Made by a program: the position numbers and the translations under genes
Notes under the pieces: model-generated
Database searches by the model: none
Told to the model about the DNA's origin: nothing
Seen by the model: only the letters and a program-made list of their open reading frames with translations
Assembly: GCA_013396915.1 (NCBI GenBank)
Contig: VWZL01001368.1
Coordinates: forward strand, 620,001-684,000
Length of the DNA: 64,000 nt
Origin: Stercorarius parasiticus
Taxonomy: Eukaryota; Chordata; Aves; Charadriiformes; Stercorariidae
Reading direction: 5' to 3'
In this document: piece after piece, positions 25,486-35,535 of the stretch
How positions within the stretch are numbered: position 1 is the stretch's first letter
Layout of the letters: the number at the start of each line of letters is the position of its first letter

Positions 25486-25686
25486 TTATAAAGTCCAGTG
25501 GTACTTTATTGAGAGAATTACCTGAAGAGATCCTTCCAGCGCCATTAACATCCCAGCCACAGGCACACAAACCAGCTCTTTGATGATTTCTCCAAATCTC
25601 TTTTTCCTCTTAAGATCGGCGCTTCTCTCTGCCAGTTCCATGTCTTGCTGAGCAAGGATATACTTGAGAAGGCCAGGAGTAAGAAT
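25486..25686 (-). pseudogene. Unassigned coding-like frame, possible exon or retro-fragment
   Basis: The minus strand is open for 66 codons between a TAG (25687-25689) and a TAA (25486-25488). The product has a protein-like composition: 'PGLLKYILAQQDMELAERS', then a basic 'DLKRKKRFGEIIKEL', then a hydrophobic 'CVPVAGMLMALEG'. A consensus-like splice donor (CAG|GTAATT) lies at 25520-25522, which would make an exon of about 165 bases (25522-25686, 55 codons). The acceptor side (ATTCATTAG) lacks a good pyrimidine tract. An AATAAA also follows the donor in the minus sense. I do not recognise the protein. It lies about 400 bases upstream, in the same orientation, of the Gag relic, so it may belong to that element, to an unrelated processed pseudogene, or to a real exon. 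Confidence 0.35.
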
Positions 25687-26551
25687 CTAATGAATTTCTC
25701 TATACTGGTAAGGTAATAAAAGACTGCATTACACGGCGTGCTGACTCAAAACAACTGCTGTCTTGATTCCAGGGAGGCTCCCCATTCTCTCTTAAGAATG
25801 CAAGTATTCCAACCATTTCTTTTAAACTAGTTGCCGAGAAAAATGTTTTAATACTTATACAAAGCACTGAAAGCTGAGCGTAAGACAAACTGCAGAAGAC
25901 CATCTCCCCTGCAACAATAAAACAGAGTTTGTGCCATTCAGGACCTTGAACACTGCAGCCAGAACCAAGGAGGGAAGCCAATGCACAATGTTACTGATTG
26001 GTGACAGCCTCTAGGACAAGCAGAATAAAAGGAGGAGGAAAAAATCCCCAAAAGATCGCTTTCTTTTTCAGCTATTTGTACATGAGCTATTCTGCCTGCC
26101 CTGTAATTTCTATGACCTCCAAGCCTCCCTAGGATTATGAATACCTATTGTTGACTTAATTGGCAGAATAACAAGAAACATCTGCCAAACAAACCCAGTT
26201 TCTTAACCTCTGCTGGTCTTGGACACATTATGACTGTAGGGGAAAGAATAATGCATTTTGTCTTTATGAACCAGCCTGGACCGGATGCTTTCATAGTTCA
26301 GGGAGCCATTTCCATTGTACATCAGAGAACCAATCTACAACAGAGATTTCACAAAGGCTGTCTTGTTGTCAGGTACCCATCTCACATGCCCCATGGGATA
26401 TATCCATGATGCTAATGCTAGAATGGAAGGACAGAATTAAACTGATGAAAGAAAAAGGTCTTTCTTACTAGTAAATAAGTTTGAAGGGACCTGGGTGGAC
26501 ACACAGGTAGACAGAAGACATAAGGAAGATGTAAATGAAGATGTCTTAAAA
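25687..26551. other. Unique sequence, no gene seen
   Basis: No repeat or gene is recognised. The minus-strand frame at 25700-25981 has no domain I know, although its position next to the coding-like frame makes it worth including in any search. Confidence 0.45.
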
Positions 26552-26624
26552 GTAGAACAGAATAGAACAGTTGAGTTGAAAGGGACCTACAACAATCATC
26601 TAGTCTAACTACCTGACCACTTCA
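26552..26624 (-). mobile_element. CR1 LINE 3' end fragment
   Basis: 'AGAACAGAATAGAACAGTTG' is the degraded tail repeat. It is followed by 'AAAGGGACCTACAACAATCA' and 'TCTAGTCTAACTACCTGACC', the inverted 3' end of an avian CR1. The similarity stops near 26624, so only about 75 bases remain and the rest of the element is absent. Confidence 0.75.
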
Positions 26625-27274
26625 TCTGGCTGGTGAAGGGCTGGATCTGTTGGTTGCGACTGCATGGAGCTGGACGCCAGCAGGCTACCGATGGGCAAAA
26701 GCCTCATTAACACATCTCTCAGGCTCCACCCCTCACGCTTTGCTGCCATCAAATGTACGAAAGAGTGAAGTTCACGGTCAGGTCTTTTAAATTTATATTG
26801 CAGAAAAGCATCATTCAAGAAATGTACGTTTCCTTGTCCACATCATATTCTGGATTTCACAGCATCCATGAGGCAGCAAAAACTCTATTTCATGGTGTAG
26901 TTCTATGGGCCCCATCCTCCCTGCCAGCTGAAGCTCTGTGACAGAAGAGATATTCCCTACATCAGTAAACCCTGTGTAAAGAACTACAGGGTAGAAATAA
27001 GCAAAAAAATGTCAGGTGGAGCACCATGAGTTTCTGTTCCAGTTTGGAAACACTGGAGTAGGCAAATGTTCCTGGAGGCATGAGGAGATCACAGGGTGAC
27101 CATGAATCACAAATGTGATACAGGCACAGAGCAGAGGACACATCAGGGACACCCAGCATCGTGCCCAGTGCATGGCCACCAAGGGCAGGGACAGCCCCCA
27201 GGGCCTCCTGGGCACAGCCCCCAGGGCCATCTCCCCAAAAGCCTTCCTTTGAAGGATGCTGGGAGGAGTGGCGG

Positions 27275-27369
27275 TGGGCGGGACTGCGCGGGGGGGTCCC
27301 GTCACCCCCATGTCACAGTGCCATTGCCTGGCAACGCAGCAATCACAGTGTTCTGGGGCAGGATAAAAG
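27275..27369 (+). promoter_or_regulatory. Candidate Pol II promoter: GC box, X-box, TATA-like
   Basis: A GC box ('TGGGCGGGA', 27275-27283) is followed by an RFX-type X-box ('ATTGCCTGGCAAC', 27323-27335), two near-dyad halves as in ciliary-gene promoters, and then by a TATA-like 'GGATAAAAGGG' (27361-27371). The order and spacing suit a plus-strand start near 27390-27400. Each motif alone occurs by chance; the cluster within the only GC-rich island makes a promoter plausible. No downstream exon is identified. Confidence 0.3.
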
Positions 27370-28019
27370 GGAGCATCCTCCTGTGTCCCGCTGCCATAGC
27401 TGGCCTGGGAGCAGCCCAAAGACATTCGAAAGGAAGCCCTTTGGGAACCAGTGGAATTACTTGGCGGGGGTGAAGGAGGAAGAGTGAAAGCTAGATGAGG
27501 CTGCTGGAGGATCTCCACTGCAAGGCAAGCTCACTGCAGGGTCATATTCAAAACCCATCTGATGGATGGAAATTCTGCGTCAGCATTTGGAAAACAGATG
27601 CAAGCCCCTCAGGAGATATAAGAAAAACCACTAACCTCTGGAGGTGCCTGAGGCTATCAGGCCTTTCCAGCTGGATAGCCTTAGCAAGACCAAGGAAATG
27701 CCATCTCGAGGAGCACTGCAGAGATCACCATCCACAACCCCTGCAGGGCCAGGAGCAGTAGCCGTAAGAAATGGGATACAGAGATGTTGCTAGGGGTCCC
27801 AGTGCTTTGGAGCACCCATTGGTGTCCTGCCAGGCACAGGAAGGATTCTTGCCCCCAAGGTCGAGCAGGCCGGGGGAACGTGGCCACTCTCGGAAGCCCC
27901 TGAGATGGCTCCAGGTGGAGGAAGAATAGGGCTTGGGTAGCTCTTGGGAGGCGTGACCAGCCTGCGTGAGGAGGAGGCAGGTCTTGCTCACATGCTCAGG
28001 GAATAGCCGATCGCCAACG

Positions 28020-28545
28020 CTGGGGTCAGGAAGGAATTTTCCCCCGGGGCAGATTGGCACTGCTCCCCGGGGGTTTTTTGCCTTCCTCTGAAGCATTGAG
28101 CATGACCACTTGTCAGGCCTCCTCTGCTCCACTTTGGCTAGGTTACTGCCTGCTGCTCATGCACCACGAAGATGGCCTCTCGTGCCCTGCAGCTGGGGGG
28201 AGGAAGGCTTTTTTTTCCCCCAGGGTGGGCTAGCAAATGTCCCTGGGGGTTTTTTTGCCTTCCTCTGCAGCATTGAGCAGCGCCCCTTGCCAGGGCTCCT
28301 TTGGGCCATTTTGGCCAGGAGCCTGCTGCTCCTGCTCCACGAAGGTGGCCCTCGTGCCCCGCATCCGGGGGGAGGAAGCTTTCTACACTCCCAGGGTGGG
28401 CCCCAGGGTGCCCCTGGGAGCTGCTTCTTGTCCTCTGTAGCATTGAGCACAGCCCCTTGTCAGGGCTCCTCGGGGCCCTTTCGGCTCGGTTCTTGCCTGC
28501 TGCTCTTGCACCTCCAGGGCACCACTCGTGCCCTGGCTCTCTTGG
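28020..28545 (+). repeat. Tandem array, about 175-bp unit
   Basis: The anchor 'GCATTGAGCA' recurs at 28093, 28270 and 28440 (spacings 177 and 170). Before each anchor comes a block of 'CCTGGGGG..TTTTTTGCCTTCCTCTG' or a diverged form. After each comes 'CTTGTCAGG(G)CTCCT', 'GCCTGCTGCTC', 'CACGAAG.TGGCC', 'CTCGTGCCC', then a 'GGGGGGAGGAAG' and 'CCCAGGGTGGGC' block. There is a leading half unit (from about 28020), two full units and a truncated last unit ending near 28545. The 'GGTCAGGAAGGAATTTTCCC' start at about 28023 resembles an interspersed repeat seen in reptiles, but I cannot name the family. The spacings differ by 7 bases, so the array does not keep one reading frame. Confidence 0.75.
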
Positions 28546-29038
28546 GCTCTCTTGCCCACTGCGAGCTTGGAGCAGGAGTGAGCTCTGCTCTTCCCTTGGC
28601 TCCACGGGGTTCTTGCTTGGGCAAAACAGCCTCTGCTTGGAAGGGCTCCAGGCTCGATGCACCATCCGGAGCTGACACTTTTCCACTCTCCCTGCTCGCA
28701 ATACAAGCGCAGGGCAGGCACGGCAGCATTTTCCATGCATCACTGGCCAAGAAGCACAGCGGTGAAGGAAGTTTTGGAAGGCAAAAAGTGTGCTTGTCAT
28801 TACTACAAGTCATACTTTGGAAAACACCCCACAGTACTACACATCTCTTCTTCTTTTCTTTTTTTGTGTGTCATCGGTCCAGATCCTCATTCTTCACCTT
28901 CTCACTCTTCAGGAAACAGGGATTGCTTGCCCTGTATTCCTGCTGCTACTTTCTGTAGCTCTGTGACTTGCCTTTGCCAGACTGCAAGGGATGTTTTTTC
29001 AAGCTAAACTCAAGAACACATCATCCTACTCCTGGCCA

Positions 29039-29048
29039 CGCATGCGCA
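29039..29048. promoter_or_regulatory. NRF1-like palindrome
   Basis: 'CGCATGCGCA' is a near-perfect NRF1 site, a CpG-containing palindrome that usually marks promoters. It lies about 280 bases beyond the GC-rich island in AT-rich sequence. Function is inference. Confidence 0.3.
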
Positions 29049-29234
29049 TTGTGTTAGTGCTTGTGAGCATCAGCTCTGAAACAGTTCAGAAAAACACAAA
29101 TAAAAATAATATCCTGTTTGTATTTGTATCTTTGTGTTATTTGTCCTTGAAAGTGTTTTTGGAGATGAAAACCCCCTGGCATTTCAGGCAAATAACAGTC
29201 TCATCATTATTTAACTCATGGTGAGCAGAGGGAA

Positions 29235-29303
29235 GGGAATAGGATGGGATGGGATGGGATGGCATGGCATGGCATGGCATGGCATAGCATAGCAGAGCAT
29301 AGC
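29235..29303 (+). repeat. Pentanucleotide microsatellite (GGGAT)n(GGCAT)n
   Basis: About three to four GGGAT units pass into five GGCAT units and then AGCAT/AGCAG variants, directly abutting the CR1 3' end at 29304. It probably grew from the 'GAATAGAATAG' tail of that CR1, with point mutations spreading stepwise along the array. Confidence 0.9.
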
Positions 29304-29395
29304 TGAGTTGGAAGGGACCTACAACACTCATCTAGCCCAACTGCCTCACCAATTCAGGGCTGACCAAAAGTTAAGGCATTGGTCCAAATGCCAAA
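29304..29395 (-). mobile_element. CR1 LINE 3' end fragment
   Basis: 'GAGTTGGAAGGGACCTACAA', 'CACTCATCTAGCCCAACTGC' and 'TTCAGGGCTGACCAAAAGTT' match the inverted CR1 3' end seen also at 56424. The homology ends near 29395, after 'GGTCCAAATGCC'. It has the same orientation and subfamily appearance as the fragment at 26552-26624. Confidence 0.8.
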
Positions 29396-32300
29396 GAAAC
29401 CTGGGTGGAGGTGGGGGCAATAAGATCTAATACACAAGAATAGAAAACAAAATACAAAAAAAAAAAGCATAAATTTAAACTTACCTGCTTGTTTACACAG
29501 ACAAAAAAAATTTCAGCATCATATAGGTAACATAACCACAATACACAACATATATGGCTTAAATCCATGTTTTAGGCCTATGAAGTAGGAGTACAGAGGA
29601 AAGAAGTAGTTTGATATATTTTCTCATCTTTGTCAAATAGATGAAATAGCACTAGAAAATACAATTTATGTCATATCCTGTATGGTGAGTGGGCACATAA
29701 CCGTGCTAAGTGCTCTGGTGAATGTACATTGTCTTAATAATTTGCCCTTTTTCCTATTACATACCTCTCTTACAGCTACATGGATGTGACTCCATTCAAT
29801 CACCTTGGTTTTTATTATAGGCTGAATGTTACCAGTGGGAGAACACCACTGGTAATTGAACTTTATATCCATTATATCTTAAAGTTCAGGACAAAATTGC
29901 TTTCGCTGCCAGCATGCCTCAGTCATTACGTTTCACAGAAGCAGTATTTAGGCAAGACTGGAAATATGAGACCGGTGGAAGAAGCCAACTTATAATCAAA
30001 AGTCCTAAGTCTTTCAAAGGCTGTGTGAGTTGTACACCAATTACGTCTGTATAATCACATTCCTGCCTGGATTGGTGTCTTTGGCCCACAGGTATTTCTA
30101 GTTAAGTAGCTAGAAGCAGCAATGAAGTGGAAATCAGCTATTATCCCAGCATCATGAGCAAACCAATAGGCAGTCCTTCCTCCCCAAAGCGGTGGTTCAA
30201 ATGCCCTGGTCACTGGGAGCAGGATTTATTTCTTTCTACAAAAGAGGAGGTGGTAATGGTTACACTACTCAAATATAAAAGTAAATTTTAAACTACTAAA
30301 TACTCTTCAGGTAAAGACATTAAGCACTAGAAGACAGAAATTTCCTAAATTATGATTGAGTTTTCAATCTTACCTCTTGACTTTTTAAAGTGCCTCTACA
30401 AATGGATCCTCTTAATATCTCTGTGTAATTATCAATCAATACACTACAAAGTGTACCATGAACTGGAATGCTTAAATTTTATCTTGCATATATTAGGTTC
30501 CATAGTTTACCTTACATTTAAGTTGATTACTGATCGTTACTTCTCATTAATTACAGTAAATTTAGAAAAATTATATGACAAAGCTCCTGAAAATAGAACT
30601 CAAGTCTTCAAAAAAGAGCAGAGCACTTTTACTGAGGGCATGCTTTACTGTAAATAAGACAACATTTAATTCATTCATCTTGAGTTTAAAAATTATCCAC
30701 AACTTTCTAAGGCATTTATCTTCAACAATGTAATCGCCATGAATCATCAGAGCACGTAAATTCCCTGAATGTACCCAATATTTGAAATCTTGTTTATAAA
30801 GAAATAATGATTTTTTTCCTGTCTTTGATATCACAGATGATTATAATCACACATAAATACTGCTCAAAGATGAACAGATAAAAAATGCAGCATCATACCA
30901 GGTCTTAGCTTTCTTTTCACTTACAACAACTTCCTCCATACAACAGTTTGTAAAAAAAAAAAAAAAGTTAATATTTGAGGCATAAAATATTCAGATTTTT
31001 GAATTTCATGAATCACCTTTGCTTATAAATTATAGCACCAAAACTAATTCTTCTCTCACTACAGTTTAACACCAAATAACCTCCATGGGTATCAAGATTG
31101 TTTTGTTCTATAACAGTATACATTCATATGTGATATGCAGGTGTAATACATATTTATGTGCTAGAAGTATAATATTTTATTATATTTCATTGGAGCTGGT
31201 GTACAGTATAATATTGGTTTCCAAGAATCAGATAAGACTTAGACTTATAGTTTCAAAATACGTTCAATGAAGCATTTTGATTCATGTCTGGGTATACCTG
31301 GGGAAAAGAATACCAATCTCTGAAAATATCTGAAAATTAGAAGTATATGCTAGGCCTCACTATATAGCAACTGACCGTAAACTTCCCTTATAAAAAAAAA
31401 AAACAAACAAAAAACCCCAACAAAACAACCGAGACTTGAGGACATCTGACAGAAAAATCTTGAAAGTAAATGCAAATTCATGGAAATGGTAACAGATTGC
31501 CACATGGCGGTTGGTGGTGGGTGATGCTGCTCTAACTGATGAACCATCTAGCAGTCAGAATCTAAAAGTCATATTAAAGTAGCAAGCATGGTATTGCTTG
31601 CTTTCTTAATGTCAACTGGAAGGAAGGTTCCAGGGTACCTCCATGCTTGCCAACATTTTGAAAGACATAAAATAACAACTATTAGAAGGTGAATGGCTTC
31701 ATAGGAAGACACCAAGGGTTTTCTATGAAATTCTGAGCTACTCCTCCCAATTTCTCCTGTTTTCCCCTCACTACAGCGTCAGTATTACAGAAGTACTTGA
31801 AGGATGGGTTAAAATGCTATCTTCCAATCTAACATTGCCATGCAGCTATACCAAAGTTACACTTTACCCATGTATTCTCACAACTCTTTTAGAGCTGGTG
31901 AAAGCTATAGCATGGTACCTGAACCTATGAGGAGCAAAAGGATACATCAGTGTTTTCTGATGTTTTTTTCTCAGGAAATCCAAGCAAGAATGAGGAATAG
32001 AAGGGTAGGTTATTAAACCGTGCATTCAGTTTTGAGATAAAACAACAATTAAATAATACAGTGGGGACATTGATTTGTGAGTAGTTGGGAAAAGTCAGTA
32101 AGTAAAAAATTCCCTTTCAAGAATTACAACACTAGTCCTTATTCTAGAGATCTAGGAAGGTAGCAAAGGTGAATACTACCAACACAAAAATCTGTGCTCC
32201 ATCATTACTTTATTTATTCCTCTAAGTATGAATAAATATCAGAACTAGACTGTTTGCCAAAACAGCCTCCTTTGCCAGATTTACTGATCCCTAAAGTGTT

Positions 32301-35300
32301 CCCCATTGGGAGGTGAAGGACAGATTTTAAAATACAGGGATATTCAAAGGAAACTGAACTGTACACTCTTCATTTATTTACCTAAACACCTCGCTTGCAC
32401 ATACAAAATAGTAAGTGGTGCATTCACACGATTGAGTATATAACTCACTATATCATTAAGGAAATATCTAATAGAACTTTATAGAAAGGGATCACCTTTG
32501 CAAAGTTTTTTGTTTTTCTAAATTAACTATTCTAAGCACTTCCACTAAAACTTACATCCCAAGAGACAAACCACACATGAAACCAAAAGAGTTTCTAATC
32601 ATTACTTTCTCTCAGACCAAGATTCAATTTGACCTGTTATTTTGAAGTTTTCACTAAACCTTAACCAGAACTGAAACATAACATGTACTACAAGGCTAAA
32701 ATTCAGAATACTGGTTTGACTAACCATTGACACCAACTAGCAAGGATCAATTTAAGGAGGGGAACTGTCTGCACCAGCTGGTGCTTGCAAGGCCACAGTT
32801 CATTGTACTCCTTTCCTATCACCTCCTTCCTCAACTCATTCCCTGTGTCTTCTCATCAGCATGGTCCTTTCAGTGCAAGCCTTCTCTTCTCTACCCCGAC
32901 ACTATGCCATTTGCTGTGAACCACCGATTTCTTGGTCAAAGCTGGTAGATTTTGCACCTGCCTAAGGTGAGATTTGAGCCCTAACAGTGACTCCTGTTCT
33001 CCAGGAGTGTCGTTCTGCATCCCATAGGTCCTATTTTAATTTCTCTGCTATCAGCACAACTCCTCCTGATTCCTGGCACAGCACAAATACCACTGATGTT
33101 TCCAGGGTAGTACCCCCTCAGCTGCTTCGCTTTAGCTTCTCAACTTCTTAAGATTCAGGTAGCTGAGAAAAAGACACAGGGTTGTGCTGGGAGCCCAGAT
33201 GATGGTTAGGTTCTGGCTGAGGAATGAGACCTGAAACCTTTACAATTTTCCCTATACGAAACCCATATTTGAGGTGCACCCCTGTCATATAATTTTTTTC
33301 CACTTTTAAACTGTGTGTTTTCCAGGGTTCACTGACCATTTCGGTAATCCAAAATGGTTCAAACTTGGTGACACCGAAAAAACATACTGCATGGACAGTA
33401 AACCTAGGAAGAAATGGCTGCATGGCATCACCAGAACTTAACCTGGTTCAAAAGAAAAATCACTAGCTCAACTCCAGCAGAAAATGGTACTACCCAGTTC
33501 TTCAAGAAAGAGAAAGCAATTCCCAGATGTAACCCAGCAAATTACAGGACAGTTTTCATCATAGATTTACTCACAGGAATCTAAATCTCACAGTCAAAGC
33601 AATGCAGTCGCATTTTTTAGCACTAATCTTGCAATTTCTTTGGAATACTATGAAATTGCTATGACTCTATACAAGCTGGTATAAGCACGGCAGTGTTCGT
33701 GGGCTGGGAATAGCAGATGTGTGCAGGCAGTTGTGCTTTCAGTATGTGCAAGTTGGACAACTGGAACTGGGTATTTGTGCATGATCAGCTTTGAAATTTT
33801 TTTTGCCCCACATGTTTGTAAATCATACTGCCTCTCTTCACAAATGTGCCTAATTTTATGTTCCTTGTGATGTTTCTAAAAACAGCTTGCAAATAATATT
33901 AAAAAGCTTGTTCTAATCTGCAAGCCTCTGCCTCATTTCATCTCTGCATCCAGTTCAAAACCCATGAGGAACACTCTACTTACACACAAATCAATATAAA
34001 TTTTTTATTGGCCTGCCACAGGCACAACCTCTAAACAACTTTAATTTAAAGCAATGAGCTGACACCAAATTTTAAAATTCATTAAGTTATCAATCCCTTT
34101 TAATAGAACAATTATCTGCTTTTTATATGGGTAAACTGTTTCTATTGCTACATTCAGTCTAGTGTCAGACAACCAAAGAAATGGGTATTCTGTGTCTTCA
34201 AGAGGACTCTGTTCCGTACCTTAGCAGACTCTGTGTCAGGAAGATTTTTCTAATTGTGTCTTGACCCAATGACTAATGTTTTCAATAGACCTTGTATTAA
34301 GATAAGGATTAAGATCCATTCTGTCTTGGTTTAAACTTTTTGCACACAGTGATAGGATGGACAAGTTAGTTTTATTTGGAAAAAAAAAAAGTTTATGTTT
34401 AACAAAACAATATTTGCAAGTTTGGATCAAATTTGGTGAATAATATCAGCTAAATAGAAATCTGGAAAAAAAATTCACATGTAGTCATAAAACATTTGAA
34501 AAAACTCTCCCACCCTCCTAGAATCCCAAAAGAGCTCCAGAATAGTTAACAAAATGGCAGGGGGCAAAAAGAGCTGGAAGCAATGCTCTATTTTTGATAG
34601 CCCAAATTATTAAGGCATCATTTGGAATATTCAAGACTCGGGTCCAAATCACCACTCTTGTTTTGAAGCAGGGCTGTTTTGCAAGGAAGCTCTGCTGGTG
34701 AATGTATCAACACTAATAGCAGGCACAAGTTTTAGAACAGGTGAAGAGATTGTTGGATTCAAATTTACCCACTCAAATTGTGTCTTCATTGATCACATAA
34801 AGGGATTTTGAGAGATAAGAAGCAACAAAAACATTGCTCTTTTTTCTATTAATATTAGGAAAAAAAACCATATCTGAAGAAAAATAACCTGAAACGCAGG
34901 CACTGAAATGGAAATGTATATCTGGAAATAGTCCTGCTGACAGAATCTTCGGGATTAAATTGGCAAGCAAATTAGATATGAGCTTGAAATGCAGCATGAC
35001 AGCTAAGTAGATCAACGTAATTTTTACTGCATGGGCAGGTACCTCATATCTATAAGTTAGGCAATACTGGTCTTTTTAAAATAAATTTTGATGCAACGCG
35101 GGATTAATTCCTGGGCAGAACATTACTAGAAAGAGCTGTGGGAAGTACAAGGAAGAGGAGTAAAAATAATTGCAAGTTCACAGTGACTAAAAGAACTTAA
35201 ATACGCCCTACTTCAGGAGTTACAGATAAAAAAGTTAAATATACGTAAATTTACTAACCGAGAACAGGTACATGTTATATACTGGTAGTAAGCTCTTAAT

Positions 35301-35439
35301 CAACTGAAGAGTAAAGTTAAAACTGTACAAGTCTTATTTTGCCCCTCATTTCTACCCAATCCCATAGCATTAAATTTCACATATGGTCATTATTATAATT
35401 TGGGAGAAAATTAGCATATTTATGCTCTGTAGTTACTTG
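29396..35439. other. AT-rich unique sequence, no gene seen
   Basis: No gene is supported. Minor items: a perfect 10-bp inverted repeat with 7-base loop at 29829-29855 (arms TTACCAGTGG / CCACTGGTAA), poly-A at about 30952-30966, and an A-rich tract with C interruptions at 31391-31428. Reading frames are short and chance-like. Confidence 0.55.
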
Positions 35440-35535
35440 TGAGTTCTATTATCTCAATTTTCTGGATGAAGAAGTGAGAAATGTAATTTCCTGCGCTAAG
35501 GGACTTGCTCAGAGTCAGGCAGGAGGTTTATGATG
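35440..35535 (-). repeat. MIR SINE relic
   Basis: 'CTATTATCTCAATTTTCTGG', 'ATGAAGAAGTGAGA' and 'AAGGGACTTGCTCAGAGTCA' follow the inverted MIR order ('ttatccccattttacagatgagg...gacttgcccaaggtca'). Diverged copy. Confidence 0.5.

Larger units (their letters stand above)
27130..28760. other. Isolated GC-rich island
   Basis: Base composition changes sharply from AT-rich to GC-rich at about 27130 and back at about 28760. The island contains a promoter-like cluster (27275-27369), a central unclassified part, and a tandem array (28020-28545). Long frames are open on both strands (282 codons at 28110-28958 plus, 220 codons at 28138-28800 minus), as expected for GC-rich DNA poor in stop codons; none has a recognisable domain. 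CpG content is moderate rather than extreme. The island is bounded by CR1 3'-end fragments at 26552-26624 and 29304-29395. It may be a gene fragment, a lncRNA locus or an unclassified mobile element. Confidence 0.6.

Noticed and set aside
27012..27518. Minus-strand frame of 168 codons
   Set aside because: Two further frames are open on the plus strand over the same GC-rich bases; no motif or splice site supports any of them.
28110..28958. Open frame of 282 codons on the plus strand, the longest in the window
   Set aside because: It runs through the tandem array and is overlapped by a 220-codon frame on the other strand. The unit spacing of 177 then 170 does not preserve the frame, no domain is seen and the composition simply reflects GC-rich DNA poor in stops.
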